In this document: positions 17,801 through 27,300 of the stretch, one piece after another
How positions within the stretch are numbered: the stretch's first letter is position 1
Layout of the letters: every line of letters starts with the position of its first letter
NCBI GenBank assembly: GCA_900318685.1
Contig: ONLL01000027.1
Span: forward strand, 1 to 46,851
Length of the DNA: 46,851 nucleotides
Source: an uncultured Prevotellaceae bacterium
GTDB lineage: Bacteria > Bacteroidota > Bacteroidia > Bacteroidales > Bacteroidaceae
Direction: 5' to 3'
Notes under the pieces: generated by a model
What the model saw: only the letters and a program-made list of their open reading frames with translations
What the model was told of the DNA's origin: nothing
Databases searched by the model: none
Program-made: the position numbers and the translations under genes

Positions 17801-19583
17801 GGGTGAGTACTACTTCCTCGACGACCAGTCGAGTACTAGTCTGCATCATAACTTCTGCATCCGTACTTGGGCCGACCCGTTCAATGACGATCCCAAAGCC
17901 CCCCTTTCATCCCCCGAGGGGGACACGATAGTCTTCAAGGCTGAGAAGTCGGAAGCAGAAGCACCAGAACTCACCGCCATTCCTGCCTCTATATCTATAG
18001 AAGCCCCCTCGGGGGCCGTAGGGGGGGCTCTTTGTGCACCTCTCAGAATCGTTCAAGACCGCGTACGCTACAATGTCTGGCGTATGACCACACCCAACAC
18101 GGCCAATGAGGCTAAGTGGACCCTGCTCTCAGAGAAGCAGCAGGAACGCTCGTACACGGATACTGAATGGAAGTCATTGCCGCAGGGCACCTACCGCTAT
18201 GCCATCAAGGCCGTCTATGCCAACGATAAGATGTCGGCTCCCACACATACCGACTCCATTGGCCGTAACATGCTGACTAACGTCAAACTGCACATCACCA
18301 CCAACACACCCGATGATGAGACATGGGGAACAAAGGTGGTGCTCACCAACGGTCGCGATCATATCTATACCGCTGAATTGGAAGGAGAGAACGATGTCAC
18401 AATCGAGAATGTTTGGAAAGGCGACTACACGCTGACGCTGAGCCTCGATGGCTTCGTGGGTGTCAACGAGCAGCTAAGTCTCTCGACGGAGAATGAGTAT
18501 GCGTTTGACTATCGTCTGGAAGAGAACCGCGTACAGCCCTTCAACCTGATGATTGAGCCCGTGGACAACACGGAAATAGCTGAGATGCGCCTCAGCTGGA
18601 ACTTCCCCGACTATTTCTACGATGACTTTGAGGAGCACGAGGACTTCGTCATCAACTCGCCAGGTGCCATCGGATGGAACTACATCGACGGTGATGGCGC
18701 TGAGACAGGCGGCTTTGTCGACTTCAAGTGGAATGGTGAGTTCCAGCCCATGGCCTTCATCGTGTACAACGCCTATCATGCCACGACTGCCGATGGCTCC
18801 ACATGCGTAGCCGATTACTTCAGTCCGCTGCGAGCCCGCTCTGGAGAGAAACAGCTCACCTCATGGGCAGCCTACAATGTTCCCAACGATGACTGGTTCA
18901 TCACTCCGCGCCTTTACTTCAAGAAACCGTTCACTTACAGTTTCTGGGCACGCAGCTTCGATGCCACAGGCTATCCAGAGGTCATCGAAGTGCGCTATTC
19001 GACCACAGGCATGGAGAAGGACGACTTTACTGAGGTGGCCTTGGACGTGACCAAGGTGCGTCAGGCAACAGGTGTCGTCAGTAGCGACTATATCTTCTAC
19101 GAGGTGACTATCCCTGCTGAGGCCCGCTATGTAGCTCTCCACCACATGAGTGACCAGCTACGCATCCTCAGCGTCGACGATGTCTTTGTAGGGCTGAAGT
19201 CTGCAAACTCGCGCAGTCAAATCGTCAATCGTCAATCTGTAAATCGTAATTCCCACAAGATGCCCGCCCTCGAAGGTCAGTATGAGGTTTATCTCGACGG
19301 TCAGAAGATGGGCGACACTGACGAGACCAACTACGTGTTCAGTCACCTCACGCAGGGAAGACACACGGCAGGTGTGCTGGCCTCCTATACCAGCGGCAAG
19401 ACCGAAATGACCACCATCGACTTCGACTGCAACCTCATCGACGGCGTTCCGTCTGTTGCGTTTGAAACGCAACAAACAAGGAAGGCCTTCGACCTGCAAG
19501 GCCGCCGAGTGGAGCGCGCTAGCCAGAAAGGCGTCTATATCGTGACTGACGGAGAACATACTGTAAAAGCAGTACGCCGATAA
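14829..19583 (+). CDS. Giant multidomain secreted protein, paralogue 1
   Basis: The 1584-aa product has a signal peptide ending near LAQ (residue 23), a beta-propeller-like region (about 25-305; repeats such as YDYTTRTMYGLYGP and CNYDGDLYGLEYWGGLYRI), two Fn3-like modules (310-510), a choice-of-anchor-J jelly roll (515-660, DWLISPRIAF), two carboxypeptidase-regulatory-like beta sandwiches (665-735 and 748-825, with GATVRAANGKY and KLMYMPAGKYTIQVVCLGY), further Fn3-like modules, a second jelly roll (about 1257-1455, DDWFITPRLYFKKPFTYSFW) and a T9SS-type tail (AFDLQGRRVERASQKGVYI). There is no catalytic site I recognise; surface adhesion or polymer binding is the likely role by domain content. 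It heads an operon with its paralogue 20 bases downstream. Oddities: in-frame C-rich arms (17895-17924, 18000-18032), a heptamer run (19220-19248) and a hairpin (19455-19473). Confidence 0.85.
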   Translation: MKYNRLLTLVTMMLVTTTSSLAQEVKECYAIFESEDATTGTQFLEGKGIYAFDFDGQQMTNVRKYHSLAIDRASGACMVDGVYYWVDYTQSPKGHVTNAFYSFDMETGETHQIANYGGVTGGEIISHLTYDYTTRTMYGLYGPQSGTSLAKIDLETGTITRLEQFKVEEWPSIADSVNANGERLYSDVYKYDFATIACNYDGDLYGLEYWGGLYRINKESCECTYIGKLDYMIEEAFMYNNSCLFWDNDTERLYLRSYMYNWTTRNGVIFLQEIDPKTAHVTRLHEWPLNIETWENYYLFDGIYVPFLAAEASAPAKVQNVEVTAGAEGALTATLEWDNPSKTYARGGTLEDLTAVVVYRDGEEIWRNDNPVIGGHESFVDQLPKRGFYTYRFVGFNEMGKGDRYNTSLYIGEGDPVAVGDLKGKEEGYAARITWTAPTKGKYDAWINTSKLKYDVVRQPDGMQVATGITECSYLDESIPAYGKYIYEVTPRTDYIGISASTEEFVAGPSFTIPASFPLRDYDEFLLWKTVDANGNWYCWSMNSGIGEGVYCQYGSDGYAAADWLISPRIAFKKDQHYKMTFEAVPGNKLIKETLAIGWGEGQSIEKQDSLTQFEILHDGPVTLRVNLPVLTEDKDKNVSFFLRSNIQNFQLLLRDVLIDEDHEGYIDGIVTNDEGKPVEGATVRAANGKYQAKTDANGYYKLMYMPAGKYTIQVVCLGYQNKTQSGVVVNELETTTQNMQISPLPTYAVKGRVIDDAGDIVNGADVAITGYDTYRTTTDEQGEFVLPAVFKSNNYTITIYKLGYVSYTKTVQVSADVELGDITLADDLKAPKGVSITADDEQATITWRAPIGTPRLYRIDDGGYTTSIGQNGAPITRVFGVINRTPATVYSVEYLVTSPEGDQKEQIMLRLIDLDDNGMPNGNVLFESMVPCVSGQWTSFTLTTPVEAPRGYFTTLSHEGWLGLAIDGTGGDAINYPFVPRVNCFGEMTTGEYYFLDDQSSTSLHHNFCIRTWADPFNDDPKAPLSSPEGDTIVFKAEKSEAEAPELTAIPASISIEAPSGAVGGALCAPLRIVQDRVRYNVWRMTTPNTANEAKWTLLSEKQQERSYTDTEWKSLPQGTYRYAIKAVYANDKMSAPTHTDSIGRNMLTNVKLHITTNTPDDETWGTKVVLTNGRDHIYTAELEGENDVTIENVWKGDYTLTLSLDGFVGVNEQLSLSTENEYAFDYRLEENRVQPFNLMIEPVDNTEIAEMRLSWNFPDYFYDDFEEHEDFVINSPGAIGWNYIDGDGAETGGFVDFKWNGEFQPMAFIVYNAYHATTADGSTCVADYFSPLRARSGEKQLTSWAAYNVPNDDWFITPRLYFKKPFTYSFWARSFDATGYPEVIEVRYSTTGMEKDDFTEVALDVTKVRQATGVVSSDYIFYEVTIPAEARYVALHHMSDQLRILSVDDVFVGLKSANSRSQIVNRQSVNRNSHKMPALEGQYEVYLDGQKMGDTDETNYVFSHLTQGRHTAGVLASYTSGKTEMTTIDFDCNLIDGVPSVAFETQQTRKAFDLQGRRVERASQKGVYIVTDGEHTVKAVRR
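17895..18032. repeat. Pair of C-rich/G-rich inverted arms inside paralogue 1
   Basis: A left arm at 17895-17924 (AAAGCCCCCCTTTCATCCCC onward) and a right arm at 18000-18032 (GCCCCCTCGGGGG core, ending GGGGGGGCTCTT) are inverted relatives and each can fold on itself. Both are read in frame, giving KAPLSSPEGD and IEAPSGAVGGAL. Paralogue 2 has only the right arm. Confidence 0.75.
19220..19248 (+). repeat. In-frame heptamer run in paralogue 1
   Basis: AATCGTC occurs twice in tandem, followed by AATCTGTA and AATCGTA. It is translated as part of SQIVNRQSVNRNS, between the second jelly roll and the C-terminal module. Confidence 0.8.
19455..19473 (+). repeat. Hairpin just before the sorting tail, paralogue 1
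   Basis: Perfect 9-bp arms, GTTGCGTTT and AAACGCAAC, with a single-base spacer, about 10 codons before the tail. The paralogue has a different but equally perfect hairpin at the same place (24197-24215). Confidence 0.75.
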
Positions 19584-19603
19584 GATTTTAAAAAGCAATC
19601 ATT

Positions 19604-22600
19604 ATGAGATACATCCCAAGATTCATCCTAACCATTGCCGCTATGTTCACAACCATGAATTTGGCGGCACAGGAGGTGAAACAATGTTACGGTTTCATCG
19701 ACGATCCTGCTTACGCTGAAGGCCACGGCATATATACCTTCGACTTCGACGGACAGCAGATGACCAATATACACCACCGTCTGACTACGCTGACCGACCA
19801 GACCGCAGGAGCCTGCATGGTGAATGGGGTGTATTATTGGTTCGACTATACGCTGAATTCCCGAGGCCACACCTCCAACGGATTCTATAGCTATGATACT
19901 GAGACAGGCGAAGTCAAGCAGATTGCCAACTACGGCAACGAGCAGGGAGGAAACGTAGTGTCGCACCTCTGTTATGATTACACCACTCGCACCATGTACG
20001 GCATCTGGGGACCCGGCTATGGTCTCACCTTAGGCAAGATTGACTTGGAGACAGGCGAGATGACCCGTCTGTCTGACCTTCACATGGAGGAGTGGCCCAG
20101 CATTGCCGACAGTCTCTATGAGAACGGCCTGCGTGTCTATGCTGAGTCGGTGAAGAATATGGTGGTGAGTCTGGCCATCAGCTACGACGGCGACATGTAT
20201 GCCCTGGAATTCTGCGGTGGTCTCTATCGTGTCAATAAAACCACGGGTGACTGTACCTACATTGGACGGTTGAACCATCTGAAGGAGAATGATTTCCGCT
20301 ACGACCAGAACAACCTTTTCTTCGACAATGACAGCGAGAAACTCTATCTGCGAGCCTACTCCAAGAACCGTACCACAGGTGTAGGATGTGTCTATCTCCA
20401 GGAAGTGGACCCAAAGACGGCACACACCATACCGCTTCAAGAATGGGTCATCAACGATGAGGATGACTATCCCCATTTCTATCAACTCTTTGGCATTCAT
20501 GTGCCTTTCCTGCCTGCTGAGGCCAGTGCACCTGCCAAGGTTACCGATGTGATCATTACTCCAGGAGCTGAAGGCGCGCTGACGGCTACCCTTGAGTGGG
20601 ATAACCCCTCAAAGACTTATGCCCGTGGTGGTACACTTGAAGAGTTGACAGCGGTGGTAGTCTATCGTGATGGTGAGGAGGTTTGGCGCAATGACAACCC
20701 CGTCATCGGAGGTCATGAGTCGTTTACAGACCATGTCGAGAAACGAGGATTCTACGACTATCGTATCATAGGTTTCAACAGCATGGGCAAGGGCGACCGT
20801 TATAACACCTCACTATTTATCGGAGAAGACGATCCGAAGGCTGTTGGCGACCTGACTGTCACATCCGAGGGCGACGGTGCCCGACTGACATGGACTGCTC
20901 CCACTGAAGGAAAATATGGTGCGTGGATCAACACTGCCACATTGCGATACGACATTGTTCGTCAGCCTGACGGTGTAAAGGTGGGCAATGGCATCACTGA
21001 GTGTACTTTCCTTGACGACCAGATACCTGAATACGAGCGCTACCAATACGAGGTGACAGCCCGTACCGCCCTCTATACAGGAGTCACCGCTTGCACCGAT
21101 ATGGTGGCTGTGGGACCTAGTTTCCAGATTCCTGCTTCATTCCCATTGCGCGATGCCAACAAGATGATGCTTTGGAAAATCATCGACGGCAATCAGAATT
21201 GGTACACCTGGACTATGAACCCACAAGTGGGTGAAGGAGCCTACTGTCAGTATGGCAATGACGGCTATGCTGCTCACGACTGGCTCATTTCGCCGCGTGT
21301 GGCCTTCAAGAAGGACCAACATTATAAACTGACCTTCGAGGTCGTGCCAGGCAACAAGCTCATCCGAGAAAAACTGCTTGTGGCTTGGGGACAAGGTCAG
21401 GAGGAGGCGAAGCAGGATAGTCTGACACAGTTCGAAATCCTGCACGACGGCCCTGTCACCCTGCGTGTCAACCTTCCTATACTGTCTGAGGACAAAGACC
21501 TGAACATCGGCTTCCTTTATCGTTCCGACGTAGTGAACTATCAGTTGTTGCTGCGTGATGTTGTCGTCGACGAGGATCATGAGGGCTACATTGACGGACA
21601 CGTTACCAATACGGACGGCCAGCCTGTTCAGGGAGCTGTCGTACGTGCTGCCAACGGCAGGTATCAGGCAAGGACCGATGCCGATGGCTATTATAAACTG
21701 ATGTACCTGCCTGCCCAGAAGTATACCATTCAGGTGGTTTGCCTTGGCTACCAGAACAAGACGGCCAGCGTTACTGTGGAAGAACTAAAGACCACCACGC
21801 AGGACATGCAGATTACACCATTGCCTGCCTATGCCTTGGAAGGACGCGTCATGGATGTGGCTGGTGATGTCGTCGCTGATGCTGAAGTGAAACTATCGGG
21901 CTATGACAACCGTACCACCAAGACTGATGACGAGGGCCGATTCTCATTTGCAGAGGTGTTCAAAAGCAGTAACTACACTGTTACTGTGACCAAACTGGGT
22001 TATGTGCCATATTCGAAGGTGACACCCGTCAATGCCGACGTGGATATGGGAACCATTGAACTAGCCGATGATGTGGTAGCTCCCAAGGCAGTCATTGTCA
22101 GCGCTGACAATGAGACAGCCACAGTGAGTTGGCGTTCACCGATAGGCACGCCACGCCTCTTCCGCATTGATGATGGCACCTATACAACCTCTTTGGGATA
22201 TCAGAGCGGTGCGACCACCAACAATGTGTTTGGTGTCATCAATCGTACTCCGGCCACCGTCTACAGCGTGGAATACCTGCTCAGCTCACCGGTTGAGGAG
22301 GATAAGGGAACGGTAACCTTACGCCTCATCGCCCTCGATGACGAGGGTATGCCCAACGGCAATGTGCTCTACGAGACTACTATTCCCTATCAGAATGGCT
22401 CATGGACCATCTACAGCCTGCCGCATCCTGTTGATGCACCAACGGGCTATTATACCTGCATAGGTTATGATGGTTTTCTCGGTATAGCTATTGACGGTAA
22501 TGGCGATGCCACACAATATCCCTTTGTGAAACGGGTCAATTGTTTTGGCGACTACACCAAGGGTGAATGGTACTTCCTCGACAATCAGTCAAGTGCGCAG

Positions 22601-24325
22601 ATGCGTCATAACTTCTGCATCCGTACATGGGCAGATCCGTACAATGAAGACTCCATAGTCACTCCTTCTGAAACTATAGTCTATAAGACTGAAAAAACAG
22701 AAACATTAGCACCAGAGCTCACCGCCATTGCTGCTTCTGCATCTATAGAAGCCCCCTCGGGGGCAGTAGGGGGGGCTCTTGCTTCACCTCTCAGAATCGT
22801 CCAAGACCGTGTACGTTACAATGTCTACCGCATGACTAATGCCGATGCCTCCAGTGAATCAGCTTGGACGCTATTGGCTGAGAATCTACAGGAGTGCAGC
22901 TATGCTGACGCAGAGTGGAGGTCATTGCCGCAAGGTGTTTATCGCTATGCTGTGAAGGCTGTCTATACGGGTGATAAACTGTCATCAGCCGCTATGACCG
23001 ACTCTGTGGGCTGCAAGATGTTGACACAGGTACGTCTGCACATCGCCACACAGACTCCCGATGATGAGTCGTGGGGAGCAGAGGTAACAATCACCGACGG
23101 ATACAATCATCTCTATACTACTACTGTTGAAGATGGCGAGGCCGTCATCGACAATGTATGGAAGGGACACTACATGCTGACTGTCAGCCTCGACGGTTTC
23201 CAAGGTATCAGCGTGCCACTCGACCTCTCGCTTGAAGACAGCTATGAGTTCAGTTACGAGCTAACTGAAATCCGTGTGCAACCCTTCAACCTGATGGTAG
23301 AAGAGGTAGAAGGAACAGAGAAGGCCGAGATGCGCTTCGTATGGAACTTCCCCGATTACTTCTTCGACGACTTCGAAGAGCATGAGGATTTTATGGTGAA
23401 CTCACCGGGTAGTATCGGTTGGCAGTATATCGATGGCGACGGCTGTGAGACTGGCGGTTTTCTTGGCTTCGAGGAATGGGACTGCCTCTTCAAGCCAATG
23501 GCCTTCTGTGTGTTTAATGCCTACAATATCCTTTCCGAAGACGGTCAGGGTACTATGGCCGACTATATGCAGATGATGCGTTCTCACTCCGGCCACAAAC
23601 AGTTGGCCTCATTCTCTGCCGATGGTGCTGCCAACGATGACTGGCTCATCACCCCGCGTCTCTATTTCAAACAGCCGTTCACCTTTAGCTTCTATGCCCG
23701 CAGCTATGATGGTTACAACTATCCCGAACTCATTGAGGTGCGCTATAGTACCACAGGTTGCAATAAGGACGACTTCACACAGGTGGCTATGAAGAAAACA
23801 GGTGTGAAGAGTGCTTTGGGCGAGACGGCTTACAATTACTATGAGTTGGAGCTGCCTGCTGAGGCTCGCTATGTGGCCATCCACCACATGAGCGACCAGC
23901 TGCGTGTGCTCAGCATCGACGATGTCTTCGTAGGGTTGAAGCAAGCAAATTCACGCAGCCAAATCGTCAATCGTCAATCTGTAAATCGTAATTCTCACAA
24001 GATGCCCGCCCTCGAAGGCCAGTACGAGGTTTACCTCGATGGTCAGAAAGTAGCCGACACCGACGAGACTAGCTATGTATTCAGTCATCTGACGCAGGGC
24101 AAGCATACGGCAGGCGTGCTGGCTTCCTATACCAGTGGCAAGACCGAGATGACCACCATCGACTTCGACTGCCAGCTCATCGACGGTGTTCCGTCTGTTG
24201 CTTTACTAAAGCAACCAACAGGACGACTCTTCGACCTGCAGGGCCGCCGCATAGAGTATGCTGGCCAGAAAGGCATCTTCATCATGACCGACGGAGAGAA
24301 ATCGTTCAAAGTAATGAAGAAATAA
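19604..24325 (+). CDS. Giant multidomain secreted protein, paralogue 2
   Basis: The 1573-aa product is collinear with the upstream protein along its whole length: signal peptide (ending near LAAQ), beta-propeller-like region (YDYTTRTMYGIWGPGYG, YDGDMYALEFCGGLYRV), Fn3-like modules, jelly roll (HDWLISPRVAFKKDQHYKL), two carboxypeptidase-regulatory-like modules, a second jelly roll (DDWLITPRLYFKQPFTFSFY) and the tail LFDLQGRRIEYAGQKGIFI. It starts 20 bases after the paralogue's stop, so the pair arose by tandem duplication and is probably cotranscribed. Divergence is uneven: the beta-propeller and carboxypeptidase-like parts differ at many positions, while the module before the tail (KMPALEGQYEVYLDGQK) is almost identical, suggesting recent gene conversion or strong constraint there. 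It retains the heptamer run, one C-rich arm and the pre-tail hairpin. Function unknown; the same adhesive-surface inference applies. Confidence 0.85.
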   Translation: MRYIPRFILTIAAMFTTMNLAAQEVKQCYGFIDDPAYAEGHGIYTFDFDGQQMTNIHHRLTTLTDQTAGACMVNGVYYWFDYTLNSRGHTSNGFYSYDTETGEVKQIANYGNEQGGNVVSHLCYDYTTRTMYGIWGPGYGLTLGKIDLETGEMTRLSDLHMEEWPSIADSLYENGLRVYAESVKNMVVSLAISYDGDMYALEFCGGLYRVNKTTGDCTYIGRLNHLKENDFRYDQNNLFFDNDSEKLYLRAYSKNRTTGVGCVYLQEVDPKTAHTIPLQEWVINDEDDYPHFYQLFGIHVPFLPAEASAPAKVTDVIITPGAEGALTATLEWDNPSKTYARGGTLEELTAVVVYRDGEEVWRNDNPVIGGHESFTDHVEKRGFYDYRIIGFNSMGKGDRYNTSLFIGEDDPKAVGDLTVTSEGDGARLTWTAPTEGKYGAWINTATLRYDIVRQPDGVKVGNGITECTFLDDQIPEYERYQYEVTARTALYTGVTACTDMVAVGPSFQIPASFPLRDANKMMLWKIIDGNQNWYTWTMNPQVGEGAYCQYGNDGYAAHDWLISPRVAFKKDQHYKLTFEVVPGNKLIREKLLVAWGQGQEEAKQDSLTQFEILHDGPVTLRVNLPILSEDKDLNIGFLYRSDVVNYQLLLRDVVVDEDHEGYIDGHVTNTDGQPVQGAVVRAANGRYQARTDADGYYKLMYLPAQKYTIQVVCLGYQNKTASVTVEELKTTTQDMQITPLPAYALEGRVMDVAGDVVADAEVKLSGYDNRTTKTDDEGRFSFAEVFKSSNYTVTVTKLGYVPYSKVTPVNADVDMGTIELADDVVAPKAVIVSADNETATVSWRSPIGTPRLFRIDDGTYTTSLGYQSGATTNNVFGVINRTPATVYSVEYLLSSPVEEDKGTVTLRLIALDDEGMPNGNVLYETTIPYQNGSWTIYSLPHPVDAPTGYYTCIGYDGFLGIAIDGNGDATQYPFVKRVNCFGDYTKGEWYFLDNQSSAQMRHNFCIRTWADPYNEDSIVTPSETIVYKTEKTETLAPELTAIAASASIEAPSGAVGGALASPLRIVQDRVRYNVYRMTNADASSESAWTLLAENLQECSYADAEWRSLPQGVYRYAVKAVYTGDKLSSAAMTDSVGCKMLTQVRLHIATQTPDDESWGAEVTITDGYNHLYTTTVEDGEAVIDNVWKGHYMLTVSLDGFQGISVPLDLSLEDSYEFSYELTEIRVQPFNLMVEEVEGTEKAEMRFVWNFPDYFFDDFEEHEDFMVNSPGSIGWQYIDGDGCETGGFLGFEEWDCLFKPMAFCVFNAYNILSEDGQGTMADYMQMMRSHSGHKQLASFSADGAANDDWLITPRLYFKQPFTFSFYARSYDGYNYPELIEVRYSTTGCNKDDFTQVAMKKTGVKSALGETAYNYYELELPAEARYVAIHHMSDQLRVLSIDDVFVGLKQANSRSQIVNRQSVNRNSHKMPALEGQYEVYLDGQKVADTDETSYVFSHLTQGKHTAGVLASYTSGKTEMTTIDFDCQLIDGVPSVALLKQPTGRLFDLQGRRIEYAGQKGIFIMTDGEKSFKVMKK
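22748..22780. repeat. C-rich arm inside paralogue 2
   Basis: Near-identical to the right arm at 18000-18032 of paralogue 1, in frame as IEAPSGAVGGAL. The left arm present in paralogue 1 is missing; the protein there reads NEDSIVTPSETIV. Confidence 0.75.
23962..23990 (+). repeat. In-frame heptamer run in paralogue 2
   Basis: Same order of units as at 19220-19248 (two AATCGTC, AATCTGTA, AATCGTA), at the equivalent codon position. Confidence 0.8.
24197..24215 (+). repeat. Hairpin just before the sorting tail, paralogue 2
   Basis: Perfect 9-bp arms GTTGCTTTA and TAAAGCAAC around one base. Two base pairs differ from the paralogue 1 hairpin, each with a matching change in the other arm. Confidence 0.75.
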
Positions 24326-24376
24326 GTCAACTCAATTAATCACTTTATCCATCATTATCTTAAAACCAAAACGTGT

Positions 24377-27300
24377 ATGAAAAAGAATTACTTTCTTGCA
24401 GCCGCAGCCTTCTTGCTCAGCATGGGGGCTCAGGCACAGATTCAGGATGTAACCTCTTCCTACATCCAGAATCCGGGATTCGAGGAATGCACTCCTCTGG
24501 AGGCTGATGCCGACGGCATAGTGTACCTCATCGCCGATTATTCAAACCCTGGCGGCACCGACTATGCCGACAACGGCTGGACGCTTGTGGCCCAGAAAAA
24601 CAGTGCTAACTCCGGTGTCATCAACTACGGTGTTACTGTGAAGTACAGCCAATGGGCTGCGTTTCCTTGTTCAGAGACCGCCCCTGAAGGAAGTGTGGGC
24701 AACAAGGGACTCTGTTTCGTGGGCTCAGACCCAGTGGCTTATCAGACTGACGAGGTAGAACTACCTTCTGGTTATTACCGATTGACGACCAAGACTTATG
24801 TCTACAGCGGCTGGGCTGCTACGTCAGGCATCACCAACAGAACAGGATTTGTGGCTAACGATGGCACAACCTATCTGTCGAAGAAAACCACATTCAACAG
24901 CAATGCCGTTGATGAGGAAGGAAACGTCATCAAGGATGCTGACGGTAATCTGACTCACATCTGGGATGGTGACACCATCGAAATCCTATTGCCAGCCCCC
25001 GTGAAGGGACACTTCCAATTGAGCTACGGAGCAGGGTTTTTCACAGTTATCGACGATGTGAAGCTGGAGTATGAGGCCCGCGTCATTACTACCGCTCTCG
25101 AGGAAAAGATTGTGAAGGCTAAGGCTTTAAGCAAAGAGCTCTATGACAGCGATCCAGAGCTAACTGCTGCCATTCAGGCCGCTGAAGCTTTCGTGGCAAA
25201 TCCCACCACACAGGATGACGTGGACGGTCAGATACAGTTGCTCGCAGCAGCTATGAACACCGCACTTGAGAATACCTTCGAGCCTGTCGACCTCAGTACA
25301 TCGTATGTTGAGAACTTCTCGTTCGAGACAGGCAGCATCGCTCCTTGGGTCAGCCAGTTTGCTGCAACAGCCACACCTCCGGGCTGGATAGCTGTAAAAC
25401 CTGCTATCGATGGAAATTATTATGCCTACTTTGCTTACAATGCCACTGAGTGGACGATTGAACAGACCGTCAGCGGACTGCCCGCAGGCTATTATTATGT
25501 ACAGGCTCTGTTAGAGGGAACCAGCAAGGGCATCAACCCCGTAACCCTTTTCCTGAACGATACTGAGACTACGGTAACACCGCTGTCAGATGCTGATTAC
25601 TCGAAACACTTCGGACAGGTGGTCTATTTCAATGGCGGAAGTGCTAAGATAGGTGCTAAGGCCGATGCTGAATTCAACATCGATGCCATCCGCCTGATCT
25701 TCTGCACCGATGAGGACGTTCTCAATGAAGGTATATATAATACTGTGGTGGCTGATGCTACGGCTGTTCTCAATGACGAGGGCAATGCCATCATCACTGG
25801 TGAGGAGCGCACGGCATTGCAGACTGCTATCGAGTCGACAGAGGGAAGCATGGCCGACCGCATCGATGCCATCAATGCAGCTGTGAGTGCCTTCTCTGCA
25901 TCGAAAGCCAGCTATCAGGCCTTCGAGACGGCCAAGACCGCTGCTGCTGCCTATACAATGGAGGCTTATCCCTATGCCGATCCTGCTATCTACGAAGAGA
26001 TCCAGACTCTCTGCGCTACCGTTGCCACATCGGGTAGCGATGCCGTGCGACTGTCGCAGCAGCTTACCTACACCTGCCAGAAGATGGTCGATTCGTACTT
26101 TGCACTGGAGGGCGTTACCGACAAGGTGAACTACACCGCACAGATGGGCGAATGGACGCTCGACCTGCTTCAGGCCGATCCCGACCGTGAAGGCTTCTTC
26201 ATCCAGACCACCGAATTCCAGAAGGGTATGATTGCTTCGATGGAGCAGACGCTGAGCGGACTGCCCGTTGGCAAATACGCTTTCGTATGCGAATCACGTG
26301 CCAACTACTCCACCGTTCCCACTGTCCTGGTTAATGGTAATACTGTTGAGACCCTGCCTCATACGGGTGTTCAGAGCTATGTCAGCGGTGTTGGTTATGT
26401 GGATAACTGGGCAAAGACCATTGTCTCGTTCGACAAGGGCGATGGCGGTGAACTGACACTTAGAATTGAGGCCAACCACAGTGCAACTTATGGTACACCC
26501 GAGTTCGGCATTGGCAACATGCTGCTCTTCAAGGTTGCCGACCTTACTGAGTTTACTGAGCAGATTAACGTGGAGCGTATCATCGACCAGGGCTATGCTG
26601 CCCAGAACGTGACCGTCGACCTTGCTGCTGCCAAGGAGTTCTTGGGTGTTGACCAGCTCACCACCAGCATGCTGCGCATCGTCAACCCCGACGGCACGCA
26701 AATCAGCGACTATGCTCCTTACGACGGATGGTTCGACCGCGAAGGTAAGGCCGAGTACTGGGGTCCCAACACCTTCACCTGCGTGAAATTCTTCCAGGCT
26801 ATCCCCAGCGGCACCTATGCCATCTGCGACATGGGCGGCGACCGTGGCTCTGTGGCTCCCGTCGTAGGCGATGAGTTCAGCTGTAAGTGGGCTCTGACGG
26901 CTAATGACAAGACTTACATCTTCCAGACCAATGTGACTTATGTTGAAGCTCCTCCTGTGGAGAAGACCGTCGTAGACTTGGGCATTGTTGCCTCCGTGGA
27001 GTACGATCCCGCTGAAGCTAGTTATGTGGAGAAGACCGTGACCCTTACTGATGAACAAGTAAATGCCATCCTCACTGAGTTAGAACTCTCCTCACTGACT
27101 GAAGCTACAGTCTACGGTTACAATCCGACTACTGAGGAACTGATTGAAAACTACGCAGGCTATGACGGATGGCGTGATGCCAACGGCGATTTCCGCAACT
27201 GGACAGGCAATTCCACCGTACCAGCATGTGTAAAGTACACCGACGGTAAGACCTATTATTGCTATAATATCAATGGCTGTGAGCCCCAGGTCATCAAATG

